Translations under genes and position numbers: made by a program
Shown here: piece after piece, positions 1 to 7,222 of the stretch
Position numbering within the stretch: position 1 is the first letter of the stretch
How the letters are laid out: the number at the start of each line of letters is the position of its first letter
Assembly: GCA_947254205.1 (NCBI GenBank)
Contig: CAMYCE010000019.1
Coordinates: 1-27,511 of the forward strand
DNA: 27,511 nt
Origin: an uncultured Prevotellaceae bacterium
GTDB lineage: Bacteria > Bacteroidota > Bacteroidia > Bacteroidales > Muribaculaceae
Direction: 5' to 3'
Notes under the pieces: model-generated
Told to the model about the DNA's origin: nothing
Databases searched by the model: none
What the model saw: the letters and a program-made list of their open reading frames with translations, nothing else

Positions 1-33
1 TTATTTTGGTTCTTTTTGACTGCTTTTTCGGTT

Positions 34-49
34 GTTTAGCCCGCTAAAC
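34..49. repeat. Short perfect palindrome
   Basis: Arms GTTTAGC and GCTAAAC are separated by CC. The site lies in the non-coding first 176 bases, about 20 bp from a dispersed repeat. No T-tract follows it on either strand, so it does not look like a terminator. It could be a protein-binding site or part of a larger element cut by the window edge; no function can be assigned. Confidence 0.35.
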
Positions 50-67
50 GCCCTTAAAATCAATCAA

Positions 68-132
68 AAATTACTCAAAATCATTTGACAAAAACAAAGA
101 AACCTAATGACCGATTTGGGTTAAAAAGAAAT
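68..132 (+). repeat. Dispersed repeat, copy A
   Basis: About 65 bp nearly identical to the reverse complement of 20250-20315. Shared blocks include ATTACTCAAAAT, ATTTGACAA, ACAAAGAAACCTAATGACCG and GGGTTAAAAA, with only a few substitutions. Copy A ends beside the terminator hairpin downstream of the AAA+ ATPase gene. The other copy sits directly upstream of a regulator gene. The match is seen directly; its role (mobile miniature element, operator or shared leader) is not known. Confidence 0.75.
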
Positions 133-133
133 C

Positions 134-170
134 ATGTGGCAAAGCTCCAACAAGTTTTGCCACGTTTTTT
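134..170. terminator. Rho-independent terminator, probably bidirectional
   Basis: ATGTGGCAAA (134-143) pairs with TTTGCCACGT (156-165) with one G-U, around a 12-nt loop. The + strand run TTTTTT (165-170) follows directly. On the minus strand the hairpin starts a few bases after the ATPase stop codon and is followed by a weaker T-rich run, so it probably ends the ATPase transcript as well as one entering from the left. Confidence 0.6.
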
Positions 171-176
171 CACCCC

Positions 177-1880
177 CTACTCGATGGGTGGAATGTCTTC
201 GGCAATGAGTTGCTTGAGCTCATCGACCGAAATGTGTGGTTGCAATGCCAACCTACTTGCCTGCAGTTCAATAGCCTTATCAAAGAGATTGCGCACATAA
301 CGCCCATTGCCAAAATTCTTGTTGCGAGTCGACACAGCATGAGCAAACACATGCTCCAATTGTTGCCGAGCTTCAGCACTTATCACATAGTCATATTTTG
401 CCATGTTGCTTTCAAAAATCTGCATCAACTCCCCTGCATCATAGTCAGGAAAATGAATATGCTTGTTAAACCGTGACTGCAAACCAGGATTTGACTCAAG
501 AAAAACATTCATTTCGGCCGTATAGCCCGCCAAAATCACCACAAGACGATTGCGGTCGTCTTCCATGCGCTTGAGCAAAGTGGCAATAGCCTCCCGTCCA
601 AAATCATTCTCTCCACCTTGCACAAGCGTGTAGGCCTCATCAATGAACAGCACACCATCGAGAGCCTTGTCGATAATAGCATTGGTTTTCACTGCGGTTT
701 GCCCCACATATTCAGCCACAAGCCCCGAGCGGTCGGTTTCGACCAAATGCCCTTGCTTGAGCACACCCAACTCGCGATAAATGCCTGCCAAGATGCGTGC
801 TACCGTGGTTTTGCCCGTGCCCGGATTGCCACTAAACACACAATGATAGCATGGCCTCACCTGTTTCAAGCCACTGTCGGCACGTTTTTGCTGAATGGTG
901 GTGAGATTGGCCAATGTGGTCACCTCACGCTTCACCGCTGCAAGGCCAATGAGTTCTTCAAGGCGGTGGCGTGGCGAGAGTTCCTCTTTTTCTGAAGTGA
1001 AGGGGTGCAACACTCGTTGCTCAGGTAGGTTCATGATTTCTTTCAGCCACTTGGATTCTTGCATGGTCACATGACCATCACACTTAGCAGCAAGCGACAT
1101 GAAACGATACATCAGCACATGATATTGTCTTTGCAACTCTGTGTCATAGGCCTGCAACAGGTCGGAGAGTATAAACTGACTATCGGGTTCTGGCAGTTGC
1201 ATCATTTGTCTTAACAAGCCCTCAAGTGTCATGGCAAGCGAATTTTCTTTATAGAGCAAATTCACATATTCATAGCCTCGTTGCTCAATACCATAATTGC
1301 GCAAAACATAGAGCAAAATGCCCAACCCTTCAGTAGCCATTAGATTGAGAGGGTGGCCTGCGCCTTCAAGATTGCGCACAAGGTCGATCATGACAAGAAT
1401 GTGGAGTTTGCCACCAAACGACTTGTAGTCGAGTTTGCCAAAATCGCCATCGGTGAACTCAATATTCAACCCTCGCACAAAGATAGCTTTTTCTCTAAAC
1501 CCTTTATCGTGAGACAGTCGCTCAACAAACATTTGCAACGATGTCACACAAGCACTCACCGATTCAAAATAAGCTCGCGACACAAATTGTTGCGATTGGG
1601 CACACAAATCCTTGCTCATAGTATTGCGAGACGAGCTGGCAGGACGTGGCTCAACAGGCTTTTCCACTGCTTCGCCACGAGGAGGCACATGGGGGGCGTC
1701 GTTGCTTCCCATTTCATTGAAAGAGACCACACACACCAACAAGATGACCATAACTCCCAACAAGCCAAAGCCCATGTTATAGGAGCCATAAACAAAGCTC
1801 AAAATCACCCCAAAGAGCAACAAAAGAGATGAAATGCACCCTATTGCAGATAGAATATTGGTGGATTGTTTTTTCGACAT
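177..1880 (-). CDS. Membrane-anchored CbbX/SpoVK-family AAA+ ATPase with TerB-like middle region
   Basis: 567 aa. Two hydrophobic segments (about 10-31 and 36-52) anchor the N-terminus, followed by a Pro/Glu-rich linker (about 60-85). The middle (about 95-290) is helical; MSLAAKCDGHVTMQESKWL (261-279) resembles the acidic helix of TerB/tellurite-resistance-type domains. The C-terminal AAA+ module has the CbbX/SpoVK signature: GLAAVKREV (312-320), Walker A GNPGTGKTT (351-359), Walker B LFIDEA (411-416), sensor-1 region VILAGY (448-453), an arginine-finger candidate in GLQSRF (466-471) and GNGRYVRNLF (524-533) near sensor 2. Family members remodel partner proteins (CbbX acts on RuBisCO; EccA belongs to type VII secretion), but no partner is encoded nearby, so the substrate is unknown. 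A TAACTTTG -7 box lies upstream at 1921-1928 (minus strand). The AAA+ assignment is firm, the TerB resemblance tentative. Confidence 0.88.
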   Translation of the reverse strand: MSKKQSTNILSAIGCISSLLLLFGVILSFVYGSYNMGFGLLGVMVILLVCVVSFNEMGSNDAPHVPPRGEAVEKPVEPRPASSSRNTMSKDLCAQSQQFVSRAYFESVSACVTSLQMFVERLSHDKGFREKAIFVRGLNIEFTDGDFGKLDYKSFGGKLHILVMIDLVRNLEGAGHPLNLMATEGLGILLYVLRNYGIEQRGYEYVNLLYKENSLAMTLEGLLRQMMQLPEPDSQFILSDLLQAYDTELQRQYHVLMYRFMSLAAKCDGHVTMQESKWLKEIMNLPEQRVLHPFTSEKEELSPRHRLEELIGLAAVKREVTTLANLTTIQQKRADSGLKQVRPCYHCVFSGNPGTGKTTVARILAGIYRELGVLKQGHLVETDRSGLVAEYVGQTAVKTNAIIDKALDGVLFIDEAYTLVQGGENDFGREAIATLLKRMEDDRNRLVVILAGYTAEMNVFLESNPGLQSRFNKHIHFPDYDAGELMQIFESNMAKYDYVISAEARQQLEHVFAHAVSTRNKNFGNGRYVRNLFDKAIELQASRLALQPHISVDELKQLIAEDIPPIE

Positions 1881-1920
1881 TGGAATAGCGGTTTAGATTG
1901 ACTTGCACACATTCTAACCA

Positions 1921-1947
1921 CAAAGTTACACTTTTTTGTTTCACAAA
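1921..1947 (-). promoter_or_regulatory. Bacteroidota-type promoter for the AAA+ ATPase gene
   Basis: Minus strand: -7 box TAACTTTG (1928-1921), with TTTG (1947-1944) upstream. The 15-nt spacing is shorter than the usual 17-20, so the -33 element is uncertain. The expected start is near 1914, about 35 nt before the ATG. Confidence 0.45.
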
Positions 1948-1955
1948 AAACAATA

Positions 1956-1987
1956 TTTGGGGAAACGCAAACTATTTGTTAGTTTTG
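1956..1987 (+). promoter_or_regulatory. Bacteroidota-type promoter for the LRR gene
   Basis: TTTG (1956-1959), 20 nt, TAGTTTTG (1980-1987). The expected transcript start near 1994 gives a leader of about 160 nt before the ATG at 2152. The leader contains a small hairpin, AGCCTCC (2077-2083) with GGAGGTT (2092-2098). The promoter lies inside an upstream in-frame extension of the LRR frame, which argues for the downstream start. Confidence 0.5.
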
Positions 1988-2151
1988 CATGGGGCATTTG
2001 CTTGTTGCTTGATAGCGACAACCATGCACCACTACTAACTAAGCCCTACCCTCCCCGCTTGCAGGCCAAAACTTTGAGCCTCCTGCAACTTGGAGGTTTC
2101 ATTAAAATCATATTACTATCACAACTGGCTCAAACTAAAAACTATTATTCA

Positions 2152-3873
2152 ATGCAAAAACTACTCAAACAACCACTCCGAGTGGCACTGCTATTGCTCG
2201 TGGCCATCATGTGCCCGGTGCTCACCATGGCGCAAACCACTGGCGAGGTAACAATGAAAACCAACATCAAGCCTGGTGGCACCATCAAACTCAAAGTGAG
2301 AACAGCCGACAAGAAACTCAATTTTGAAGGCATCACCGGCAAGTGGGTGAACGGGCAAAACGTGAGCTTCAAAGTGGGCGACAACCAAACCATTACCCTG
2401 CGCGGACAAATCAGCGAACTCACCTGCAACAACTGCCAACTCACCGAGGTGAATTTCAAAGACTGCAACAAGCTCACCGAGTTTTATGCCAACAGCAACA
2501 ACATCAAGAAACTCGACCTCACGCCATGCGAAATCATCAGAGTGGTGAGTTGCAACACCAACAAGATTGAAGAAGTGAATGCCCAAGGACGAGCCAAACT
2601 CACACGCCTGTTTTGTGGCGAAAACAAAATCAAGACACTCAACATCGAGGGTTGCACATCGCTACTCAAGCTCTATCTCTACACCAACGAGCTGGAGAGT
2701 CTCGATGTGAGCCAGTGCACCAAACTCACCGACCTGTCTTGCTTCAACAACCACCTCACCAAGCTCGACATTTCACACAACAAAAATCTCAACGAGCTCT
2801 ATTGCAGCAACAACAAGATTGAAGAACTCAACATCACCGACCACAAAAATCTCTCGGTACTCTACTGCTTTAGCAACAAAATCAAGATGCTCGACGTGAA
2901 AGACCACGCCAACATCTCGGAGCTGAATTGTGGCGACAACCTGCTCACCGAGCTTGACCTCACGGGGGTGAACTCGATGATTAAACTCAACTGCTCCGAC
3001 AACAAAATCGAAAAACTCGACCTCACTGGCAAAATGATGCTTGCCGAGCTGGGATGCCAAGGCAACCGCCTTGCTAAGCTCGAAGTGGCACAACTCAAGT
3101 CGCTGCAATCAATTGCCTGTGGCGACAACCTGCTCACCGAACTCAACGTGAAAGACCTTGCCTATTTGGGCGGACTGAGCTGCGAGGGCAACAGGCTCAA
3201 GGCTCTCGACCTCACCGGTTGCAAGTCGCTTGCCGTGCTGGTGTGTGCTCGCAATGCCATTCAGGGCAAGGCCATGCAAGAGCTTGTTGCCTCGCTCCCC
3301 GATCGCAACGACCAAGTGCAAGGCGGTGGCGAACTCGACATCTACTGCGACACAGCCCTCATGAGCCATCGCAACGTGTTCACCAAGCAAAACGCTACTA
3401 ATGCAGGTAGCAAAGCATGGATTCCCAAGGAGTTGAAAGAAATGAAAAAAGGCAAATTCAGCTGGGAGCCCTATGCCGGTGTCGAAACATTTGCCGTGAC
3501 GGTGAAAGAGCCCGATAATGGCACTATCGTGCTTAAAGACAACCGTGGCAACACGCTCACCTCCGAAGATCTCAAAGCCATGGGGCAAGGCACCGAAATC
3601 ACTGTCGAAGCCACCCCTGGACCCAATCATGAGCTCTCTCAACTTTTGGTCAACAATGGCAACATCATGCCTGCCACAACCTTCTTTGTTGAAGGGACAA
3701 CTGTGGTGAGTGCAATCTTTGAAGCACAAACGGGGGTTAGCCATGTCGAGGCCACAACTGCGCAAGTGAAAGCCATCTACAACCTCAATGGCCAACAGTT
3801 CAATGCCTTGCAACGAGGCATCAACATTTGCCAAATGACCGATGGAAGTGTCAAGAAGGTAGTCGTAAGATAA
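2152..3873 (+). CDS. Secreted leucine-rich-repeat protein with InlB-like repeat and T9SS-like tail
   Basis: 573 aa from ATG 2152. The reading frame stays open back to 1936, but that stretch contains the promoter and encodes no signal peptide. From 2152 the protein begins MQKLLKQPLRVALLLLVAIM and has a likely signal peptidase site after residues 26-28 (TMAQ). A beta-rich N-terminal segment is followed by 14 consecutive 21-residue repeats of the form LxxLxCxxNxIxxLDlxxxxx, as in many Bacteroidota cell-surface LRR proteins. A segment around nt 3490-3730 (VTVKEPDNGTIVLKD, ITVEATP) resembles bacterial B-repeat (divergent InlB) domains. The C-terminus (IYNLNGQQF to KKVVVR) resembles the shortened C-terminal tails related to type IX sorting domains. 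A binding or adhesion role at the cell surface is inferred; the ligand is unknown. The gene converges with the HD gene across a large palindrome. Confidence 0.85.
   Translation: MQKLLKQPLRVALLLLVAIMCPVLTMAQTTGEVTMKTNIKPGGTIKLKVRTADKKLNFEGITGKWVNGQNVSFKVGDNQTITLRGQISELTCNNCQLTEVNFKDCNKLTEFYANSNNIKKLDLTPCEIIRVVSCNTNKIEEVNAQGRAKLTRLFCGENKIKTLNIEGCTSLLKLYLYTNELESLDVSQCTKLTDLSCFNNHLTKLDISHNKNLNELYCSNNKIEELNITDHKNLSVLYCFSNKIKMLDVKDHANISELNCGDNLLTELDLTGVNSMIKLNCSDNKIEKLDLTGKMMLAELGCQGNRLAKLEVAQLKSLQSIACGDNLLTELNVKDLAYLGGLSCEGNRLKALDLTGCKSLAVLVCARNAIQGKAMQELVASLPDRNDQVQGGGELDIYCDTALMSHRNVFTKQNATNAGSKAWIPKELKEMKKGKFSWEPYAGVETFAVTVKEPDNGTIVLKDNRGNTLTSEDLKAMGQGTEITVEATPGPNHELSQLLVNNGNIMPATTFFVEGTTVVSAIFEAQTGVSHVEATTAQVKAIYNLNGQQFNALQRGINICQMTDGSVKKVVVR
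2419..3300 (+). repeat. Coding tandem array: 14 LRR units of 63 bp
   Basis: The translated units keep an exact 21-residue period with no insertions. Most carry Cys before the Asn ladder (for example LNELYCSNNKIEELNI), giving a stacked Cys row. Units 2 (YANSNN) and 5 (LYLYTN) lack that Cys. DNA identity between units is modest, so the array is old rather than recently expanded. Confidence 0.85.
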
Positions 3874-3877
3874 TTTT

Positions 3878-3998
3878 AAAGGAGTGAAGACAACACGGCA
3901 AGTGGCAGTGTTTGTCGCTTCATAATCAACAAATTAAACGAATTAAACGAAGGATTTGGGGAAGGAGTGAGAAGAAGTGAATGGGGAGTGAATGGGAC
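3878..3998 (+). repeat. Interspersed repeat, copy 1
   Basis: Matches 5937-6034 in the same orientation. Shared blocks include AAGACAACAC, GTGGCAGT, ATAATCAACAAATT and GAAGAAGTGAA. It starts 5 bp after the LRR stop codon, and its right part forms the left arm of the palindrome at 3924-4085. Confidence 0.75.
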
Positions 3999-4085
3999 GA
4001 TTGGTATTGTCCCTCCAAAACTCCCCATTCACTCATCTTCACCCCAAAAAACCTTTTTTCGTTAAATTTGTTAAATTTGTTGATT
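3924..4085. repeat. Large imperfect palindrome between convergent genes
   Basis: Left arm 3924-3998 and right arm 4009-4085 are inverted copies around the 10-nt centre GATTGGTATT. Both outer ends read AATCAACAAATT when oriented alike; both inner parts contain GTGAATGGGGAGT and end GGGAC. Read as RNA this would be a hairpin with arms of about 75 nt lying exactly between two convergent stop codons. It may act as a bidirectional terminator or be a MITE- or REP-like element; no coding capacity was seen. Confidence 0.75.
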
Positions 4086-4092
4086 TTCTTCC

Positions 4093-4731
4093 TTAAAATT
4101 CTGTGGAATTGGGGGGGAGCAGGCGGTTGAAGAGAGCTCGCAGGCGTGGCTCATCGGCAATGAGCGAGCGCAGCACTTCAAGCCCCTGTGCATTGCCACT
4201 TTCGGGAATCCACAAGCGCAAGTAACCACCACGAGCATATTTCTCGTTGAGGTGCTCCACCAGTCGGGCATATTGCGCTTCCTCACCCAATTCGGGACTA
4301 TGGGCACGAGTGAATTGCATGGTGCGACGCACGATTTCTTCAGGTATGATTTGACGGTCGGCCTCGGCCACCAAGCGGCCATATAGCGAGCGTGGTTCAC
4401 GGCTACTCGATGCCCGGTGATCTTCGGCAGCTTGTGCTATCACCTCAATCTGCTGTGGGGTGAACCATCGCAGTAGCCTACTATCGGCACGCACAATTTT
4501 GGCACTCTCCACATGGTGCACTTCACGCCCCACGGCAAGTCCCAAGTCGTGATAGGCCGCAGCCACAAGCACCATCGAGGGCTCGACTTGGGGGTAGAAA
4601 GTGGCAAGTCGCAGGCTCTCGCGCATCACGCTGTGCACATGGTCGCGACGGTGCCCTGCATCAAAGGCGTCATATCGTGGCACTATCTCGGCCTCCAGAA
4701 AGGCCTCTATTTCGTCAATTTTGTTGTTCAT
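4093..4731 (-). CDS. HD-domain phosphohydrolase family protein
   Basis: 212 aa. It has the metal-binding arrangement of HD-superfamily hydrolases: H31 in RRDHVHSV, the H61-D62 pair in AAAYHDLGL, a His/Glu-rich stretch HHVES (72-76), EDHRAS (103-108) and D125 in VAEADR. These enzymes usually hydrolyse phosphate esters of nucleotides or metabolites; the substrate here cannot be told. The start codon lies inside the end of lpxB (17-bp overlap, 4715-4731), so the two genes are probably translated from one mRNA. The stop lies just past the palindrome. Confidence 0.8.
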   Translation of the reverse strand: MNNKIDEIEAFLEAEIVPRYDAFDAGHRRDHVHSVMRESLRLATFYPQVEPSMVLVAAAYHDLGLAVGREVHHVESAKIVRADSRLLRWFTPQQIEVIAQAAEDHRASSSREPRSLYGRLVAEADRQIIPEEIVRRTMQFTRAHSPELGEEAQYARLVEHLNEKYARGGYLRLWIPESGNAQGLEVLRSLIADEPRLRALFNRLLPPNSTEF

Positions 4732-5863
4732 TCAAGTAGGCAATGATGTTGCGCGCTGTGGCATCGGTGCAATCTTTTTGGGTCAATCGCTCGGCCACAC
4801 GGTGGTAGCCATTGAGCATGGCAGTGCGCCTGGGCGACGAGGGCAGCAGGTCGCTCAGCCACTTTCCAATCGACTCACTCGTGCAATGGTGCAGGAGCAA
4901 CTCGGGAATGATGGCTTCATCGGCAATCAAGTTGGGCAGGGTTACATAGTTGCCATGCAGCAATCGGCGATAAAAGCGATAGAGCCACTTGCTACCATTC
5001 ATGCGATAGCACGCCACTTGGGGAGTTTGCAAAATCGCGGCTTCGAGCGTGGCAGTGCCACTGGTCACCAATGCCACACGTGCATGATGCACCAGTTCAA
5101 ACGACTGCCCTCTCACGATAGTCACCTCCACCCCAAGCGGTGCCAAGACGGTGCCATAGAGCGAGGCATCAATGCCAGGGGCACCAGCAATGGCAAGCTG
5201 ATAGTGAGAAAATTGAGTGGCAGCTTCCACCATCACGGGCAGATTGTCGGCAATCTCCTTGCGGCGCGAGCCCGGCACAAGAGCAATGAGGGGGCGCGAG
5301 GGGTCGAGACCGTTGCGACTGGCAAAATCACCGAATGTGCCAAATTGCTCACTCGCCTGCGCAATCTCCTTCACAGTGGGGTTACCCACATAGTCCACCT
5401 CATAGTGGTGACGGCGGTAAAACTCCACCTCAAAGGGCAAAATTGAGTACACACGGGTCACATATCGCTTGATTCTCGCCACGCGCCACTCTTTCCAAGC
5501 CCACACCTTGGGCGAAATAAAATAGAACACAGGCACACCATGAGCCTTGGCAAACTTCGCCATCTTGAGGTTGAACGACGGATAGTCGATGAGCACCACT
5601 GCATGGGGCGCAAACTCAAGAATGGCTTGCTTGGCCCGTTTCATGAAGCCCAAAATGCTGCCCAAGTGCTTCATCACCTCCACAAAGCCCATAAACGCCA
5701 TGTCGCGATAGTGAATGAGCGGTGCCCTGCCGGCAGCCTGCGCCATGAGGTCGCCCCCCAAGAAGCAAAACTGTGCCTCTTGGTCGTGTTTCTTGATGGC
5801 CTCAATGAGCTGCGAGCCATGAATGTCGCCACTGGCCTCTCCTGCAATCATAAAATATTTCAT
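4715..5863 (-). CDS. lpxB: Lipid-A-disaccharide synthase
   Basis: 382 aa from ATG 5863. This GT-B/GT19 enzyme condenses UDP-2,3-diacylglucosamine with lipid X to make the lipid A disaccharide at the inner-membrane face. Family landmarks are the N-terminal MKYFMIAGEASGDIHGSQL, LGGDLM, IDYPSFNLKMAKFAK, YFISPKVWAWKEWRV, LPFEVEFY, YVGNPTVKE, LVPGSRRKEI and, in the donor-binding half, VTSGTATLEAA. The frame continues upstream to a GTG at 5893, but the conserved N-terminus begins at 5863. A minus-strand TACTTTTG lies at 5876-5869, so close that transcription from it would be nearly leaderless; no good -33 box is seen. The following gene is the overlapping HD hydrolase. Confidence 0.95.
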   Translation of the reverse strand: MKYFMIAGEASGDIHGSQLIEAIKKHDQEAQFCFLGGDLMAQAAGRAPLIHYRDMAFMGFVEVMKHLGSILGFMKRAKQAILEFAPHAVVLIDYPSFNLKMAKFAKAHGVPVFYFISPKVWAWKEWRVARIKRYVTRVYSILPFEVEFYRRHHYEVDYVGNPTVKEIAQASEQFGTFGDFASRNGLDPSRPLIALVPGSRRKEIADNLPVMVEAATQFSHYQLAIAGAPGIDASLYGTVLAPLGVEVTIVRGQSFELVHHARVALVTSGTATLEAAILQTPQVACYRMNGSKWLYRFYRRLLHGNYVTLPNLIADEAIIPELLLHHCTSESIGKWLSDLLPSSPRRTAMLNGYHRVAERLTQKDCTDATARNIIAYLNEQQN

Positions 5864-5936
5864 ACCCACAAAAGTAATGAAAATTCCCCACACACCTTAT
5901 CATTCCCACGGATTACACAGAATTATACTTCAGGAG

Positions 5937-6034
5937 TTAAAGGAATTAAGACAACACAACAGGTGGCAGTATTTGTTGCTTTATAATCAACAAATTTAAC
6001 GGATTTAACGAAAGAAGAAGTGAAAGGGAGTGAA
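5937..6034 (+). repeat. Interspersed repeat, copy 2
   Basis: Same orientation and order as 3878-3998 but lacking about 14 bp of the middle and the inverted right arm. Its end, GAAGAAGTGAAAGGGAGTGA, contains the GTG start of the following HTH gene. The flank just before it (ACACAGAATT, about 5916) also resembles the outer edge of the copy-1 palindrome near 4094-4104 on the opposite strand. Confidence 0.7.
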
Positions 6035-6259
6035 CAAAACCAAATATGGTTGCGTCGGTCTCGACGCATAGCCATGCTGATGCTCAGCAAAATGGAAGAG
6101 CTTGAACTCACTCAAAAGGCTCTTGCGCAACGCATGGGGTGTTCACAGCAATATCTATCCAAAATTTTAAAAGGTCAAGAAAACCTTTCGCTCGAAACAA
6201 TATGTAAAATCGAAGGAGCCTTATCGTTGCAACTCCTTCCTCAAGAGAGTGAAACTTAA
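6020..6259 (+). CDS. Small XRE-type helix-turn-helix protein, possibly N-terminally truncated
   Basis: 79 aa from GTG 6020; an in-frame stop at 5984 limits any extension. Residues about 29-74 form an XRE/Cro-type HTH (ELTQKALAQRMGCSQQYLSK, then LSLETICKIEGALSL), with WLRRSRRIAM before it. The same WLRxSxxIAxxxL lead-in occurs in HigA-like antitoxin regulators of Bacteroidota, which are usually somewhat longer at the N-terminus. Here the first five residues come from the interspersed repeat, so the original 5' end may have been replaced. No toxin gene (HigB/RelE-like) lies on either side. DNA binding is well supported; expression and target are unknown. Confidence 0.6.
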   Translation: MKGSEQNQIWLRRSRRIAMLMLSKMEELELTQKALAQRMGCSQQYLSKILKGQENLSLETICKIEGALSLQLLPQESET

Positions 6260-6313
6260 GTGCAATAAGAGGGGAACTTGATTTTGGAGAGCGAGACAGG
6301 AAAACCAAAAGTT

Positions 6314-6339
6314 GGTGACAGAGGCATTGCTCTGTGACC
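6314..6339. other. Imperfect hairpin after the HTH gene
   Basis: GGTGACAGAG (6314-6323) pairs with CTCTGTGACC (6330-6339) with one mismatch and a 6-nt loop. A T-rich run comes only about 30 nt later, so this is a weak terminator candidate for the HTH gene. The rest of 6260-6369 shows nothing recognisable. Confidence 0.3.
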
Positions 6340-6369
6340 TGCTGGGTGAAGAAATGAGTGGGGTGGGTT

Positions 6370-6399
6370 TTTGTTTTTGTGATTTTATTATTACTTTTG
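6370..6399 (+). promoter_or_regulatory. Bacteroidota-type promoter for the 6440-11276 gene set
   Basis: TTTG (6370-6373), 18 nt, TACTTTTG (6392-6399). The predicted start is near 6406, about 34 nt before the ATG at 6440. No comparable promoter was seen before pyrC or the ATPase gene, consistent with a shared transcript. Confidence 0.5.
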
Positions 6400-6439
6400 T
6401 GTGAAACGAAGATAAAGACTTTATAGACACTTACTGCAA

Positions 6440-7186
6440 ATGAAATCGGATAGCCTCATCATCATTCCCACCTACAACGAGAAGGAGAACATTGGCAACA
6501 TTATTCATGTGGTTACCTCCATGCCCGAACATCAATTTGATGTGCTGGTTATCGACGACAACAGTCCCGATGGCACTGGAGCCATTGTTGATGAAATCAT
6601 CAAGGAGTTGCCCGGGCGCGTGCACATTGTGAAGCGCAGTGGCAAGTTGGGGCTGGGCACTGCCTATATAGCTGGTTTCAAGTGGGCTCTCGACCACGAC
6701 TATCAATACATTATTGAAATGGACGCCGACTTCTCGCACCGCCCCCAAGACCTCATTCCGCTACAACGGGCTTGCGCTCAAGAGGGAGCCGACGTGTCGG
6801 TGGGGTCGCGCTACATCAATGGGGTGAACGTGGTGAACTGGCCCATGGGGCGCATTCTCATGAGCTACTTTGCCTCGATATATGTGCGCCTCGTCACAGG
6901 CATGAAGGTGCACGACACCACTGCCGGCTTTGTGTGCTACCGTCGCAAAGTGCTTGAAAACATCGACTTCGACCTCATTGAGTTTAAGGGCTATGCCTTT
7001 CAAATCGAGATGAAATTTACTGCCCACAAAATGGGCTTTAAAATCAAGGAAGTGCCCATTGTGTTTGTAAACCGCGTGCTGGGCACCAGCAAAATGAGTG
7101 GAGGCATCTTTAGCGAAGCCCTCTTTGGAGTGGTGAAGCTCAAACTCGCATCGTGGTTTAACAAAAAGCGTTTTTCGCGCCTCTAA
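6440..7186 (+). CDS. Polyprenol-phosphate mannosyltransferase-like GT2 glycosyltransferase
   Basis: 248 aa with no TM segment. The GT-A fold is marked by LIIIPTYNEKENI at the N-terminus, VIDDNSPDGT (37-46), KLGLGTAYIAGF (69-80) and the metal/nucleotide-binding MDADFSHRP (94-102), then VGSRYINGV and the acceptor-side segment DTTAGFVCYRR. This is the layout of dolichol-phosphate mannose synthase (DPM1-like) enzymes, which transfer a hexose from a nucleotide sugar to a lipid phosphate for later envelope glycosylation. The exact sugar cannot be read from sequence. It is first in a probable operon with pyrC, 36 bp downstream. Confidence 0.88.
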   Translation: MKSDSLIIIPTYNEKENIGNIIHVVTSMPEHQFDVLVIDDNSPDGTGAIVDEIIKELPGRVHIVKRSGKLGLGTAYIAGFKWALDHDYQYIIEMDADFSHRPQDLIPLQRACAQEGADVSVGSRYINGVNVVNWPMGRILMSYFASIYVRLVTGMKVHDTTAGFVCYRRKVLENIDFDLIEFKGYAFQIEMKFTAHKMGFKIKEVPIVFVNRVLGTSKMSGGIFSEALFGVVKLKLASWFNKKRFSRL

Positions 7187-7222
7187 GTTCTCACATTTTC
7201 TTTTAAAAATTTATCAAACAAC

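Noticed and set aside
1936..2151. N-terminal extension of the LRR protein by 72 residues
   Set aside because: The extension contains the promoter and lacks a signal peptide, whereas a clear one begins at 2152.
2419..3300. Regular 63-bp periodicity that could suggest a CRISPR or minisatellite array
   Set aside because: The repeats translate in frame as 21-residue LRR units, with DNA diverged between units and no spacers of constant length.
3109..3834. Open frame of 241 codons on the minus strand opposite the LRR gene
   Set aside because: Explained by the biased codon pattern of the LRR gene; no recognisable protein.
4601..5446. Open frame of 281 codons on the + strand inside lpxB and the HD gene
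   Set aside because: It is antisense to two well-recognised overlapping genes and its translation has no family features.
6020..6259. Complete toxin-antitoxin module around the HTH gene
   Set aside because: No toxin-like frame is present on either side; the neighbours are a repeat element and a glycosyltransferase gene.
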